Assembly (NCBI GenBank): GCA_027484725.1
Contig: JAIXSK010000018.1
Span: forward strand, 1-64,000
Source of the DNA: Flavobacterium sp.
GTDB taxonomy: Bacteria; Bacteroidota; Bacteroidia; Flavobacteriales; Flavobacteriaceae
Length of the DNA: 64,000 nucleotides
Reading direction: 5' to 3'
Position numbers and translations under genes: made by a program. The notes beneath the pieces are model-generated. The model had not been told where the DNA came from and did not search any database. It was given only the letters and a program-made list of their open reading frames with translations. This document shows, one piece after another, positions 52,387 to 61,695 of the stretch (position 1 is its first letter; each line of letters opens with the position of its first letter).

Positions 52387-52394
52387 TACTTTTG
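52387..52394 (+). promoter_or_regulatory. -7 element for gldA
   Basis: Plus-strand TACTTTTG, perfect -7 box, 17 bases before the gldA ATG at 52412; it places the start and implies a very short leader. It does not overlap the tetR operators. Confidence 0.6.
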
Positions 52395-52411
52395 TGCCAA
52401 ATGTTTTGTGT

Positions 52412-53311
52412 ATGTCTATTGAAGTTCAATTAGTGAGTAAAAATTACGGAAGTCAAAAGGCTTTAGACGAGGTTTCATTCTCTATCCAAAAGGGTGAAAT
52501 TGTAGGTTTCTTAGGGCCGAATGGAGCCGGAAAATCAACGCTCATGAAAATCCTGACCACTTATTTGAGTGCTGATGCCGGTAACGCATCAGTGAATGGC
52601 TTTGATGTAAACACACAAACCAAAGAGGTACAAAAATCAATTGGGTATTTACCCGAACACAACCCGCTGTATACTGATTTATATGTGCGGGAATATTTGG
52701 CCTTTAATGCCGATGTATACAGAGTTCCTAAAAGCCGTATGGATGAAGTAATTCAACTCACGGGCCTTGGGGCAGAATGTCATAAAAAAATCGGGCAACT
52801 CTCAAAAGGTTATCGTCAGCGTGTGGGTTTGGCCAATGCGCTTTTGCACGATCCGGCGGTTTTGATTTTGGATGAACCCACCACCGGACTTGACCCCAAC
52901 CAATTGGTTGAAATTCGTGAAGTGATTAGAAATGTAGGTAAAAACAAAACGGTTTTTTTATCAACGCACATCATGCAAGAAGTTGAGGCCATTTGTGATC
53001 GTGTAATCATTATTGACCAGGGCAAAATTGTAACCGATAAAAAAATAGAAGCGGCGGTTAAAACCCCAGAGGAACAAATCATTGAGGTTGAATTTGACCA
53101 AGCCATCAAGCCCGAAATTTTGAGTCAATTGGCTTATTTAACCGCCAGCGAAAACCTGCAAGGAAATCTTTGGACCTTGTACTTTAAGGCCGAAGTTGAT
53201 TGCCGCTTGACCGTGTTTGACTGGGCACAAAACAATGGCCTGAAAACACTACAGCTTAACTTGAAGAGCAAAAATCTCGAAACTCTTTTTAGAGAAGTCA
53301 CCAAGAAATAA
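52412..53311 (+). CDS. gldA: Gliding motility ABC transporter ATPase GldA
   Basis: ATPase of the GldA-GldF-GldG ABC transporter linked to gliding in flavobacteria. Walker A GPNGAGKST near 36-44, Q-loop region IGYLPEHNPLY near 84, signature LSKGYRQRVGLANAL near 133, Walker B VLILDEPTTGLDP near 154 and the switch His in LSTHIMQEVEA. 299 residues, with a C-terminal domain typical of GldA. gldF and gldG are not next to it, which is normal. Start 52412 fits the promoter. Confidence 0.9.
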   Translation: MSIEVQLVSKNYGSQKALDEVSFSIQKGEIVGFLGPNGAGKSTLMKILTTYLSADAGNASVNGFDVNTQTKEVQKSIGYLPEHNPLYTDLYVREYLAFNADVYRVPKSRMDEVIQLTGLGAECHKKIGQLSKGYRQRVGLANALLHDPAVLILDEPTTGLDPNQLVEIREVIRNVGKNKTVFLSTHIMQEVEAICDRVIIIDQGKIVTDKKIEAAVKTPEEQIIEVEFDQAIKPEILSQLAYLTASENLQGNLWTLYFKAEVDCRLTVFDWAQNNGLKTLQLNLKSKNLETLFREVTKK

Positions 53312-53329
53312 ATTGAGCAGATTTTTCTG

Positions 53330-53414
53330 AGCCCGCGGCTTTGCAGCCCGGATGGTAGCGGCTATCCTCACGCGACAGCGGGAGATAATAGCGAACAGCC
53401 GGAATTGCTGCCCC
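53330..53414 (+). repeat. Interspersed palindromic repeat, copy D
   Basis: Between convergent genes. GCAGCCCGGATGGTAGCGG, a variable middle, then GCGAACAGCCGGAATTGCTG. The outer GCAGCCCGG / CCGGAATTGCTG arms and the core match copy B best. Confidence 0.75.
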
Positions 53415-53418
53415 AAAA

Positions 53419-54165
53419 TTATTTATAGATAAAATCGCCTCGGTAATATTCGTGCACATCGGCCACTGGCGGACGCGAATAACACAACACATCGCCCACG
53501 TTGTAGATGGCTCCGTGAATTTCATTGACCGCATATACATGCATGTCGTTGCTGCCGCGGTGGTATAATTGAACCACGTCTGCGAGCAGATGCTCGGCAT
53601 GAAGAACACCGCCGTTTTCATAAAAACCAACATCGAGTTTTTGGGTGTGCCCGCTGAGATAAAATCGGCCGAAATCATTGTTTTCAACAAATACCGACTC
53701 GTTGTTGAGCTCTAAGTAAATATCACCTGTTCCAGTGCCTGAAAATCCGTCGTATTCATCCATCAAAGTCAGGTGTAAATGCGGATAGGTAAGCACTCCG
53801 TTGGACCGAATTTCTTGTTCTGTTTTGGCATAGATATCTGTGATGTTGGGGGCGGTTATATACACAACAGTTTCCCCGAATTCCCGGGTCCAATTGCACT
53901 CAGTATTGTCTGAAAGTTTCAGCAAATTGCCCGATTGAGTTACTTGAATGTCATTGATTAAATTTTTGCCGGTGCGCACCTCAACGCGGTACTGCTCGCC
54001 TTGGGTCAAGACCACGCCAATGCGCTTTTCAACCAGAATTCTGGTAAAACTCAGCCCTTCATAAACTTTTGAAGTGAGCGCTCCGCTGGGCTTGATGCAA
54101 TCGTAGGGCTTTTCACAGTTTGTAAAAAAAACCAACAACAAAAGTAAAACAGCAATTTTCTTCAT
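53419..54165 (-). CDS. Head-GIN (DUF2807) lipoprotein
   Basis: A 248-residue lipoprotein (LLLLVFFTNCEKP, Cys near residue 17) with a DUF2807 putative auto-transporter adhesin/head-GIN beta-helix domain: GVVLTQGEQYRVEVRTGKNL, then repeated short strands such as GTGTGDIYLELNNES and AVNEIHGAIYNVGDV. It should sit on the outer membrane. Three bases separate it from the acyloxyacyl hydrolase-like gene, so they form an operon. Confidence 0.8.
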   Translation of the reverse strand: MKKIAVLLLLLVFFTNCEKPYDCIKPSGALTSKVYEGLSFTRILVEKRIGVVLTQGEQYRVEVRTGKNLINDIQVTQSGNLLKLSDNTECNWTREFGETVVYITAPNITDIYAKTEQEIRSNGVLTYPHLHLTLMDEYDGFSGTGTGDIYLELNNESVFVENNDFGRFYLSGHTQKLDVGFYENGGVLHAEHLLADVVQLYHRGSNDMHVYAVNEIHGAIYNVGDVLCYSRPPVADVHEYYRGDFIYK

Positions 54166-54168
54166 AGT

Positions 54169-55260
54169 TTATAATCTTACACCTAGACCGTATTCAATGG
54201 CTTCGGCCAAAAATCCATGGGTTTTAACCGCCACTCCGGTATAGAGTTTAGGCGTCCAGTAGTATTTAAATCCTACCCGGTCATAATAAGGTTTGTCCAG
54301 ATCAAACGGGCGATAAACATAATAACCCACTTGAGTTTCTATTGAGAGCCGATTGATGAATAATTCATGCCCTACAAAAACGCCAACGCGGCGATAGTCA
54401 GTATTTGAATCGAGATTTTCATACGGATAAGCAATAGAGCGGTACCGAATATATTCTTGAATAGATGTGGTTGCAAAAAAATCAACGCCCAGCTGCAAGG
54501 CACTTTTGCGATTGATTCTTTTATCAGCATAAACACCCAAATGATAAAAGGGTTTTTGTCCGCTGCCAATGACATAGCTTTCGTTAAAACCGTATCTGAA
54601 AACCGCATTGAATTTTACGCGCTCAGAAAATTGCTTCATGGGCACAACGCTGTCGCGGGGCATAGATAATTTAGAATCAAAATCATAATTCAATCCTAAA
54701 CTTAAACCATAAGTATTGATGCCACTGTTGGGCGATTTGGTTCGGCCGTTTGAAAAATGGGTAAAAAACAAACCCGCCTCAAGGCCCAGACCTCCAAAGA
54801 TTCTGTCTTTTTTATAACCCAGCATAAAATTGGTGTTGCCCATATATCTTGAACCAAAAGCGCGGTTTTTACTGTTGGTATATTTGTCATACGGATGCGT
54901 GGTCATGCCAATACCCTGCCCTACCTGAAGCGTTAAATGTCTGTCTAGAAAATAAAATTTGTAGTGGGCTCCGAGCGCGTAATTTTTGCCCAGAATTTCA
55001 TTTTTAAAATCTTGATACAAAAAATACAAGCCATAATCCGGAAAGTTATAAGCCGTTTGCCATTCTTGACTTCCGTGGGTTTGACGCGCATAATGGAGCA
55101 TCACGCCTTCAGGATGACCGGTTATCAGATGATAAATTTCAGGGGTATGCGGCAAAATATTTCCGCGTAAAAAATGCACTTCAACCGCATGCGTGTCTTT
55201 GTTTTCTTGAGCCGAAACCAGAAAACCCAACAGCAAAAAACTCAGTAGATAAATCCGCAT
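54169..55260 (-). CDS. Acyloxyacyl hydrolase / PagL-like outer-membrane protein
   Basis: A 363-residue exported protein predicted to form an outer-membrane barrel; it resembles the acyloxyacyl hydrolase (lipid A 3-O-deacylase PagL-like) family of Bacteroidota. Signal peptide LLSFLLLGFLVSAQ; candidate catalytic His-Ser pair in LFFTHFSNGRTKSPNSGINT near 170-190; alternating strands end in YGLGVRL. It may trim lipid A acyl chains. A perfect -7 box TATATTTG lies 18 bases before the ATG at 55260. Confidence 0.78.
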   Translation of the reverse strand: MRIYLLSFLLLGFLVSAQENKDTHAVEVHFLRGNILPHTPEIYHLITGHPEGVMLHYARQTHGSQEWQTAYNFPDYGLYFLYQDFKNEILGKNYALGAHYKFYFLDRHLTLQVGQGIGMTTHPYDKYTNSKNRAFGSRYMGNTNFMLGYKKDRIFGGLGLEAGLFFTHFSNGRTKSPNSGINTYGLSLGLNYDFDSKLSMPRDSVVPMKQFSERVKFNAVFRYGFNESYVIGSGQKPFYHLGVYADKRINRKSALQLGVDFFATTSIQEYIRYRSIAYPYENLDSNTDYRRVGVFVGHELFINRLSIETQVGYYVYRPFDLDKPYYDRVGFKYYWTPKLYTGVAVKTHGFLAEAIEYGLGVRL

Positions 55261-55278
55261 TTTGTTTTGATAAAGCGG

Positions 55279-55286
55279 CAAATATA
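55279..55286 (-). promoter_or_regulatory. -7 element for the PagL-like/DUF2807 operon
   Basis: Minus-strand TATATTTG, perfect -7 consensus, 18 bases before the start at 55260; located just past the metF stop. Confidence 0.55.
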
Positions 55287-55293
55287 TTCAATA

Positions 55294-56250
55294 TTAAAAC
55301 ACTTCGCGCGCAATGGCTTTAATGTTGGCCGCTTTGCCCATTGAATAGTAATGCAACACCGGAACTCCGGCTGCCAACAATTCTTTGCTCTGCGCAATGC
55401 ACCATTCAATGCCCACTTGCGCAACGGCATCATTGTCTTTGGCGCGCACCACTTCCATGATCAAATCATCCGGAAGCTCCACACTAAAACGGTGCGGAAT
55501 CAAGTTGAGCTGCTTTTTGGTTGCAATGGGTTTCAGCCCCGGAATAATAGGCACGGTGATTCCGGCTGCACGACATTTATCTACAAAATCAAAATATTTT
55601 TTGTTGTCGTAAAACAACTGGGTAATGATGTAATCAGCGCCGTTTTTAATCTTTTGTTTCAAAAAGTGAATGTCTGAATCTAAACTTGGTGCTTCCATAT
55701 GCTTTTCCGGATAACCCGCAATGCCAATGCAAAAATTGGTTTTGGCCGAATTTTTTAAATCTTCATCCAAGTAAATACCGCGGTTGAGGTTGCTGATCTG
55801 CGCAACGAGTTCAGACGCGTAATTGTTTCCGTCTTTTTCAGGTTTGAAATAAGTTTCGGTTTTGAGTGCATCACCGCGCAAAGCCACCACATTGTCAATG
55901 CCCAAGAAATCTAAATCAATCAACAGATTTTCAGTGTCTTCTTTGGTAAATCCGCCACAGAGCACATGCGGAATCGCATCTACATTATACTTTCCTTGAA
56001 TCGCGGCACAAATACCCACGGTACCCGGTCGCTTCTTGACGATTTTCTTTTGCAACAAACCGTTGTCTAATTCTTTGAATTCATATTCCTCGCGGTGATA
56101 CGTCACATCAATAAACGGCGGTTTAAATTCCATCAGCGGATCAATCCCATCAAAAATCGATTGAATGTTTTGGCCTTTTAAAGGCGGCAAAATCTCAAAA
56201 GAAAACAATGGTTTTCCTTGCGCATTTTCAATATGTTGGGTTACTTTCAT
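55294..56250 (-). CDS. metF: Methylenetetrahydrofolate reductase
   Basis: Flavoenzyme making 5-methyltetrahydrofolate, the methyl donor for MetH. 318 residues: FSFEILPPLKGQNIQ near 17, DVTYHREEY near 50, LGIDNVVALRGDALK near 117, ICIGIAGYPEKH-like segment (NFCIGIAGYPEKH) near 166 and IITQLFYDNKKYFDFVDKC near 193. Start MKVTQHIEN at 56250; a longer frame upstream runs through repeat E and is not coding. Downstream of the metH pair in the same direction, after a 350-base repeat region. Confidence 0.95.
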   Translation of the reverse strand: MKVTQHIENAQGKPLFSFEILPPLKGQNIQSIFDGIDPLMEFKPPFIDVTYHREEYEFKELDNGLLQKKIVKKRPGTVGICAAIQGKYNVDAIPHVLCGGFTKEDTENLLIDLDFLGIDNVVALRGDALKTETYFKPEKDGNNYASELVAQISNLNRGIYLDEDLKNSAKTNFCIGIAGYPEKHMEAPSLDSDIHFLKQKIKNGADYIITQLFYDNKKYFDFVDKCRAAGITVPIIPGLKPIATKKQLNLIPHRFSVELPDDLIMEVVRAKDNDAVAQVGIEWCIAQSKELLAAGVPVLHYYSMGKAANIKAIAREVF

Positions 56251-56270
56251 AATTTGTTGTTTATTTTTTG

Positions 56271-56370
56271 GGCGAGCCGGCGGTGGCGCGCTCCGTTTTT
56301 TATTCGTGTTATATTCCGCCGTCGGGCTATTCGCGGTGCGCGGCACCTTGCTGCTATCCCTCTCGCATTC
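56271..56370 (-). repeat. Interspersed palindromic repeat, copy E
   Basis: Minus-strand GCGAGAGGGATAGCAGC, variable middle with GGTGCCGCGCACC, then GCGAATAGCCCGACGGCGG. Matches copy A at both ends. Lies just upstream of metF. Confidence 0.7.
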
Positions 56371-56417
56371 CACTATACTTGATGCATTTATCTGCAATGA
56401 AACTTGAAAGATACCTA

Positions 56418-56510
56418 AAGCCCACTGGGCTTTCTCCTTTTAATTTCAAATCTGAAGTCCACCGGACTTCCTCCTTTTAATTTCAAATCTGAAGCCCACT
56501 GGGCTTCCTC
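56418..56510. repeat. 37-bp tandem repeat with hairpins, 2.5 units
   Basis: Three hairpins at exact 37-bp steps: AAGCCC ACT GGGCTT (56418), AAGTCC ACC GGACTT (56455), AAGCCC ACT GGGCTT (56492), joined by CTCCTTTTAATTTCAAATCTG-like spacers. The middle copy differs at two paired stem positions and still pairs perfectly. Confidence 0.93.
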
Positions 56511-56597
56511 CTCTTAATATGCTTCGCCAATTCGCTATCGCTCGGGTCACCTGAGGCGCAGCCGAACTGAGCGAAGCTAAATCTCTCGCAAGCAGCG

Positions 56598-59255
56598 TTA
56601 ATCTGCTATATTCGGCGCCAACCATTTGTGTGCAACTTCTACAGAAATTCCGCGGCGTTGGGCGTAATCGGCTACTTGATCTTCTTTGATTTTGCCCAAA
56701 CCAAAATATTTACTCTCCGGATGCGCCAAATAATAGCCCGAAACCGAAGCGGCCGGCCACATCGCCATACTTTCGGTGAGCGTTACACCAATGCGTTCTT
56801 CTACTTGTAAAAGTTTCCAAATGGTGGGTTTCTCCAAATGATCCGGACAAGCCGGATAACCGGGTGCCGGTCGAATTCCTTTGTATTCCTCGGCAATCAA
56901 AGCGTTGTTGTCTAGCTGTTCATTGCTGGCATAACCCCAAATTTCTTTGCGCACTTTTAAATGCAAATATTCCGCAAAGGCTTCGGCCAAACGGTCGGCC
57001 AAGGCTTTGGTCATAATGGCATGATAATCGTCTAAGGCTTTTTCGAATTCGGCCGCTTTTTCGTCTACGCCAAATCCGGTGGTTACACAAAAACAACCCA
57101 TGTAATCTTGAATCCCAGATTCTTGAGGCGCAATAAAATCAGCCAACGCCATATTGGGTGCACCGGCAGTTTTTTTCGACTGCTGACGCAGAGTTAAAAA
57201 CGTCGCCGCTTCACCATGGCAATCCAATAGAATATCATCGTCGTTCACCGTATTCGCCGGAAAAATCCCAACCAATCCTTTGGCGGTAAACCAGTTTTCA
57301 GCCACGATTTGCTGCAACATTTTTTGGGCATCGTCAAACAAATGTTGGGCTTGTTCACCCACTACTTCATCTTGGAGAATTGCCGGATATTTCCCGAACA
57401 ATTGCCAGGAATGAAAAAACGGTGTCCAATCAATAAACGGCACCAAATCAGCCAAGGCAACATTGACTTCTTGTACGCCCGTAAAATGAGGTTTGACCGG
57501 TTGATAGGCATTCCAATCCAATTGCAATTTGTTGACACGAGCATCGGCAATAGTCAAATATTCTTTTTCGCGACTGCGGTTTAAATAACCTTCGCGCAAG
57601 GCATTATATTCTTCGCGAATTTGTACCGCATAGTTTTCTTTATTTTCAGGTTGCAACAAATTACTGGCAACCGTTACCGCGCGCGAAGCATCGTTTACAT
57701 GTACCACACTCCCGGTATATTCGGGCGCAATTTTTACCGCCGTGTGCGCACGCGATGTGGTGGCTCCACCAATCATAATCGGGATGGAAATGTGCAAGCG
57801 CTCCATCTCTTTGGCCAAATACACCATTTCATCTAACGAAGGTGTGATCAAACCGCTGAGTCCGATGATGTTTACGTTTTCAGCCACTGCGGTTTGTATG
57901 ATTTTCTCGGGCGGCACCATCACCCCCAAATCTATGATTTCAAAGTTATTACAAGCCAAAACCACAGACACGATGTTCTTGCCAATATCGTGTACATCGC
58001 CTTTTACGGTGGCCATCAAAACCTTACCCGCACTTGATGACTGACCATCTTTTGAAGCTTCAATAAACGGCAACAAATAAGCCACTGCTTTTTTCATCAC
58101 GCGCGCCGATTTGACCACTTGCGGCAGGAACATTTTTCCCGAGCCAAACAAATCGCCCACGACATTCATTCCGTTCATCAAGTGTTGCTCAATGACTTGA
58201 ATAGGTTTGTCTACCAACAAACGGGCTTCTTCTACATCTTGCTCAATGAATTCATCTAGTCCTTTCACCAAAGAATGTGTCAATCGCTCTTGCACCGAAC
58301 CATTGCGCCATTCCAGCACCGCTTTTTCATTGGTTTTGGTATCCGATTTTAAATTTTCGGCGTAGGCCAATAAGCGTTCGGTGGCATCTGCTCGTCTGTC
58401 TAATAAAACATCTTCAACATATTCTAATAGAGCCGGTTCAATTTCATCGTAGACTTCTAACATCTCCGGATTCACAATGCCCATGGTCATACCGTGTTGG
58501 ATGGCATGGTATAAAAAGGCCGAATGCATGGCTTCGCGCACTTTATCGTTCCCACGAAACGAAAACGACACATTGCTCACCCCGCCCGAAACATGGGCAT
58601 AAGGCAAGTTTTCACGAATCCATTTCGTTGCCAAAAAGAAATCCACAGCATTGCGGCGGTGCTCTTCCATTCCGGTGGCCACCGGAAAAATATTCGGGTC
58701 AAAAATAATGTCTTGCGGTGCAAAACCCACTTTTTGAACTAAGATATCGTAACTGCGTTGGCAAATTTGAATACGACGTTCATAGGTATCGGCTTGACCA
58801 GCTTCATCAAAAGCCATGACAATCACGGCCGCTCCGTAGCGTTTGATTAATTGGGCGTGATGAATAAAGGTTTCTTCGCCTTCTTTCAAAGAAATTGAAT
58901 TCACAACGCCTTTGCCTTGAATGACTTTGAGTCCGGCTTCAATGATTTCCCATTTAGAACTGTCAATCATCACCGGAACTCGGGCAATATCGGGTTCGGC
59001 GGCAATCAAATTCAGGAATTTGGTCATCGCTTCAGCCCCATCGAGCATCCCTTCATCCATATTCACGTCAATGATTTGCGCACCTCCTTCTACTTGTGCG
59101 CGGGCGATATCCACCGCCGCTTCGTAATTACCCTCTTTAATCAAGCGTAAAAAATTACGCGAACCCGTTACATTGGTCCGTTCGCCTACGTTTACAAAGT
59201 TGGTTTCAGGAGTGATAATTAAAGGTTCGAGGCCTGATAATTGTAAATATTTCAC
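56598..59255 (-). CDS. metH: Methionine synthase, folate/B12/activation part
   Basis: C-terminal three modules of cobalamin-dependent methionine synthase as a separate 885-residue chain. Pterin-binding barrel at about 1-300 ([32 protein letters not shown]); B12 cap and cobalamin domain with [17 protein letters not shown] near 415 (axial His) and [16 protein letters not shown]-dependent reactivation domain from about 560 with [14 protein letters not shown] near 800. The homocysteine module is the next gene upstream, 59 bases away. Two-gene MetH is usual in Bacteroidota. Confidence 0.95.
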   Translation of the reverse strand: MKYLQLSGLEPLIITPETNFVNVGERTNVTGSRNFLRLIKEGNYEAAVDIARAQVEGGAQIIDVNMDEGMLDGAEAMTKFLNLIAAEPDIARVPVMIDSSKWEIIEAGLKVIQGKGVVNSISLKEGEETFIHHAQLIKRYGAAVIVMAFDEAGQADTYERRIQICQRSYDILVQKVGFAPQDIIFDPNIFPVATGMEEHRRNAVDFFLATKWIRENLPYAHVSGGVSNVSFSFRGNDKVREAMHSAFLYHAIQHGMTMGIVNPEMLEVYDEIEPALLEYVEDVLLDRRADATERLLAYAENLKSDTKTNEKAVLEWRNGSVQERLTHSLVKGLDEFIEQDVEEARLLVDKPIQVIEQHLMNGMNVVGDLFGSGKMFLPQVVKSARVMKKAVAYLLPFIEASKDGQSSSAGKVLMATVKGDVHDIGKNIVSVVLACNNFEIIDLGVMVPPEKIIQTAVAENVNIIGLSGLITPSLDEMVYLAKEMERLHISIPIMIGGATTSRAHTAVKIAPEYTGSVVHVNDASRAVTVASNLLQPENKENYAVQIREEYNALREGYLNRSREKEYLTIADARVNKLQLDWNAYQPVKPHFTGVQEVNVALADLVPFIDWTPFFHSWQLFGKYPAILQDEVVGEQAQHLFDDAQKMLQQIVAENWFTAKGLVGIFPANTVNDDDILLDCHGEAATFLTLRQQSKKTAGAPNMALADFIAPQESGIQDYMGCFCVTTGFGVDEKAAEFEKALDDYHAIMTKALADRLAEAFAEYLHLKVRKEIWGYASNEQLDNNALIAEEYKGIRPAPGYPACPDHLEKPTIWKLLQVEERIGVTLTESMAMWPAASVSGYYLAHPESKYFGLGKIKEDQVADYAQRRGISVEVAHKWLAPNIAD

Positions 59256-59314
59256 TTTTGTTTTTTTATTTTAAACCTACAAGCTTTTAAAAACCATGCA
59301 GGTTGATTTGAAGG

Positions 59315-60295
59315 CTATATTTTTCTGGGCTGAAATTCTGCCGCCACCTTGGCAATAGCGCGAATATGCTCGGGCGTGGTGCCGCAACAACCGCCAATGA
59401 TGTTCACTAAATTTTCTTTTAAATACTCGCGAATCAAACCTTGCATTTCTTCTGGTGTTTGATCGTACTGCCCAAACGCATTGGGCAATCCGGCATTCGG
59501 GTGCGCTGAAATATTGAGTTGGGTATGCTGCCCTAATCGTTTTAAATACGGTTTTAATTGATCAGCGCCCAAAGCACAATTGAAGCCCACACTCAAAAGC
59601 GGAATATGCGCAATGGAAATCAAAAAAGCTTCTACCGTTTGCCCAGACAAGGTGCGCCCTGAGGCATCCGTAATTGTACCAGAAACCATGACCGGAATAT
59701 CTGATTGGCGTTCTTCTTTGACTTCTTCAATGGCAAACAAAGCGGCTTTGGCGTTGAGCGTATCAAAGATGGTTTCAACCAACAACAAATCGGCTCCCCC
59801 ATCCATCAAGGCTTCAACTTGTTGCCGATAAGCGATGCGCAAATCATCAAATGTCACCGCGCGATACCCCGGATCATTCACATCCGGACTCATGCTCGCG
59901 GTGCGATTGGTTGGCCCGATGGAACCGGCTACAAAACGCGGTTTATCGGTAAACTCGTCGGCCACTTCACGGGCAATTTTAGCGGATTGATAATTGAGTT
60001 CGTAGACTAAATGTTCCATGTGGTAATCAGCCATACCTATGGTGGTTCCGGAGAATGTGTTGGTTTCAACAATATCGGCTCCAGCTTCAAAATAGGCCCG
60101 ATGCACAGCCTTTACGGCTTCGGGTTGGGTGATGGAAAGCAAGTCGTTGTTTCCTTTTAAAGGATGTGGAAAATCTTTAAAGCGCTCGCCGCGGAAATCG
60201 GCTTCCTCAAACCGATAGCGCTGCAACATGGTTCCCATGGCGCCGTCGAGCACGAGGATTCGCTGTTGAAGAATTTCATTGATGTTGATGGACAT
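59315..60295 (-). CDS. metH: Methionine synthase, homocysteine-binding part
   Basis: N-terminal homocysteine methyltransferase barrel of MetH, 326 residues. [17 protein letters not shown] at the start, the first zinc cysteine in [12 protein letters not shown] near 235 and the pair in [13 protein letters not shown] near 305. The ATG at 60295 (MSININEIL) is chosen; a longer frame would run into the riboswitch. Preceded by a SAM-I riboswitch whose last hairpin ends one base before this ATG, so translation is the likely control point. Confidence 0.95.
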   Translation of the reverse strand: MSININEILQQRILVLDGAMGTMLQRYRFEEADFRGERFKDFPHPLKGNNDLLSITQPEAVKAVHRAYFEAGADIVETNTFSGTTIGMADYHMEHLVYELNYQSAKIAREVADEFTDKPRFVAGSIGPTNRTASMSPDVNDPGYRAVTFDDLRIAYRQQVEALMDGGADLLLVETIFDTLNAKAALFAIEEVKEERQSDIPVMVSGTITDASGRTLSGQTVEAFLISIAHIPLLSVGFNCALGADQLKPYLKRLGQHTQLNISAHPNAGLPNAFGQYDQTPEEMQGLIREYLKENLVNIIGGCCGTTPEHIRAIAKVAAEFQPRKI

Positions 60296-60296
60296 A

Positions 60297-60324
60297 CTGA
60301 TAACGTGTAAGGGTGTGTTATCAG
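60297..60324 (-). promoter_or_regulatory. Start-masking hairpin of the metH leader
   Basis: CTGATAAC, 12-base loop, GTTATCAG: a perfect 8-bp stem ending one base before the metH ATG. Its arms share GATAAC/GTTATC with both strands of helix P1 of the SAM-I aptamer, so strand exchange is possible. Confidence 0.7.
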
Positions 60325-60339
60325 GAAAGAGAGAATTTC

Positions 60340-60452
60340 TCAAGAGTTATCTGTTCTTGCCCATGACAAGATAGAATGTAGCACCTTCTACAGCAGTAGG
60401 GTTGCTAAGCGTTCTCAGGGTCTATTCCCTCCCGCTTTCGTGATAACAACAC
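60340..60452 (-). ncRNA. SAM-I (S-box) riboswitch upstream of metH
   Basis: Minus-strand leader with the S-box core: GTTATCACGAAAGCGGGAGG, then ACCCTGAGAACGCTTAGCAA and CCC, then a P3/P4 region with GTGCTACATTCTATC. Helix P1 is GTTATC (60442-60447) with GATAAC (60346-60351). It stands before the methionine synthase genes, the expected target: SAM binding should lower expression. A near -7 box TACTTTGC lies at 60469-60476. Confidence 0.9.
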
Positions 60453-60550
60453 AATGTTTATGAACGATGCAAAGTACGCGCATGGTTTTGGTTTTTGCAA
60501 CTCTTTTTTTAAAAAAATACGCCATCGTTGTAGTGAGTTATATATAAAAA

Positions 60551-60574
60551 AAGCCCCCGACTTCTCGGGGGCTT
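60551..60574 (-). terminator. Strong terminator
   Basis: Perfect 10-bp GC-rich stem AAGCCCCCGA / TCGGGGGCTT with loop CTTC, then T run on the minus strand; it ends the T9SS protein gene and insulates the metH leader. Confidence 0.92.
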
Positions 60575-60595
60575 CTTGATTGAGCGAAACTCAAA

Positions 60596-61519
60596 TTATT
60601 TTTTGATGATTTTGGTAGTTCCGGTTCCTTTATCAGAAGCGATTTTAAGGAAGTAAACACCAGCGTTCAATTCAGCAACGTTGATTTGATCAACCATTCC
60701 TTTTACTTGTTTTACAACGCGACCGTTCATGTCGGTAACTTCGATTGAGTTAACACTAACATTGGTATTGTTGGTAATTTTCAAGATGTCAGAAGTTGGG
60801 TTTGGTGTTGCAGTAAAGTTTCCTGAAAAGAATGAATCTGTGCTCAAAGGACGATCAACAGAAACTGTGTCTATACCAATGATGTCAGAATTGTTTCCGG
60901 CAGGACCACCGTCAGGAACATAATAACGGAAAGCCAATTGTACTTCTGTAGGACCTGTCAAACCGGTAAAAGTATAAGTAAATTGACCCCATGAAGTTGG
61001 ATAAGAAACCAAATCAAGGTTTGGATTAACTGCAACCGCCAAATTGGTAAATGAACCTACATCAGTTGCTCCTGTACTTGGAACTGTGGTAAATGCACCA
61101 TCAGTGCTGAATCTAAGCTCTAAATTATCTGCAAAAGCAGCAGCAGCGTTTCTACCAATTCTGGTATAAAATGATACCACATCTCCGTTTTCAACCACAA
61201 TAATTGGGCTGATTAACCAGTTGCTGATGGTTCCAGAACCAGCAGTTGAAGAAGTACCAGTACTGGTGTAGTTGATCAATGCAAATGAAGTGGCAGTTCC
61301 GGCTTGTGCTCCACCAGCAAATGTTGTAGTGGGCGCTGTTGCTGGAATACCCCAAACTGGAGCACCTGTGTAAACCGGTGTGCTTTGGTTAGTACCCACC
61401 CAGCCTGCTGTTGAATACATGTTGGCTGTAGTTCCTTCAAAACCGAAGTTAAAAATGTTTTGTGCTTGAGCTGAACCCAAAGCCAAAATCATTGAGAAAG
61501 AAAGTAATAGTTTTTTCAT
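60596..61519 (-). CDS. Secreted choice-of-anchor-like protein with T9SS tail
   Basis: A 307-residue secreted protein: signal peptide (LLLSFSMILALGSAQAQ), a beta-sandwich of the choice-of-anchor J type (FNFGFEGTTANMYSTAGWVG at the start, NWLISPIIVVENGDVVSFYT near 130, VQLAFRYYVPDGGPAG near 205), and a type A T9SS sorting domain from about 235 (TATPNPTSDILKI to GTTKIIKK). Probably a surface or released binding protein. A perfect -7 box TAGCTTTG lies 24 bases before the ATG. Confidence 0.87.
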   Translation of the reverse strand: MKKLLLSFSMILALGSAQAQNIFNFGFEGTTANMYSTAGWVGTNQSTPVYTGAPVWGIPATAPTTTFAGGAQAGTATSFALINYTSTGTSSTAGSGTISNWLISPIIVVENGDVVSFYTRIGRNAAAAFADNLELRFSTDGAFTTVPSTGATDVGSFTNLAVAVNPNLDLVSYPTSWGQFTYTFTGLTGPTEVQLAFRYYVPDGGPAGNNSDIIGIDTVSVDRPLSTDSFFSGNFTATPNPTSDILKITNNTNVSVNSIEVTDMNGRVVKQVKGMVDQINVAELNAGVYFLKIASDKGTGTTKIIKK

Positions 61520-61542
61520 AATCTGTTTTTATAAGTTTAGGG

Positions 61543-61550
61543 CAAAGCTA
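61543..61550 (-). promoter_or_regulatory. -7 element for the T9SS protein gene
   Basis: Minus-strand TAGCTTTG, perfect -7 box, 24 bases before the ATG at 61519. Confidence 0.55.
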
Positions 61551-61598
61551 TAAAAAAAAACGCCTTTAAAAAATTTTTTCAAATCAAAAATGGTTTCC

Positions 61599-61606
61599 TA
61601 CCTTTG
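61599..61606 (+). promoter_or_regulatory. -7 element for metK
   Basis: Plus-strand TACCTTTG, perfect -7 box; the transcript would start near 61611, directly before the first helix of the leader RNA. Confidence 0.6.
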
Positions 61607-61613
61607 TCCTCAA

Positions 61614-61695
61614 TTTTTGAGGAAAAATTTGTTCTGATTGCAACCTCGTTAAAAAATGCTAAAGCAGTTTCTTCTTTAGCACTCTTTTACAGAAC
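61614..61695 (+). ncRNA. SAM-II-like riboswitch in the metK leader
   Basis: The leader follows the SAM-II (SAM_alpha) order: helix P1 arm TGAGG (61618-61622), AAAATTTG, a loop, TTGCAA, the P1 partner CCTCG (61644-61648), then TTAAAAAATGCTAAAG, as I recall the metA leader of Agrobacterium. A second hairpin TGCTAAAG / CTTTAGCA (61657-61664 with 61674-61681) would trap the conserved GCTAAAG, and GTTCTG / CAGAAC closes over it. metK makes SAM, so feedback fits. Class call rests on pattern matching by eye. Confidence 0.68.

Larger units (their letters stand above)
56251..56597. other. Repeat-rich gap between metH and metF
   Basis: About 350 bases without a gene. It holds repeat copy E, the 37-bp tandem hairpin repeat and, next to metH, a stretch with GCTTCGC ... 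GCGAAGC arms (56521-56577). No clear -7 box for metF was found in it. Confidence 0.7.

Noticed and set aside
53298..53690. A 130-codon frame antisense to the gldA end and DUF2807 region
   Set aside because: Overlaps real genes and repeat copy D; composition is not protein-like.
56251..56397. Extended N-terminus of metF
   Set aside because: It translates repeat copy E; family length and start motif fit 56250.
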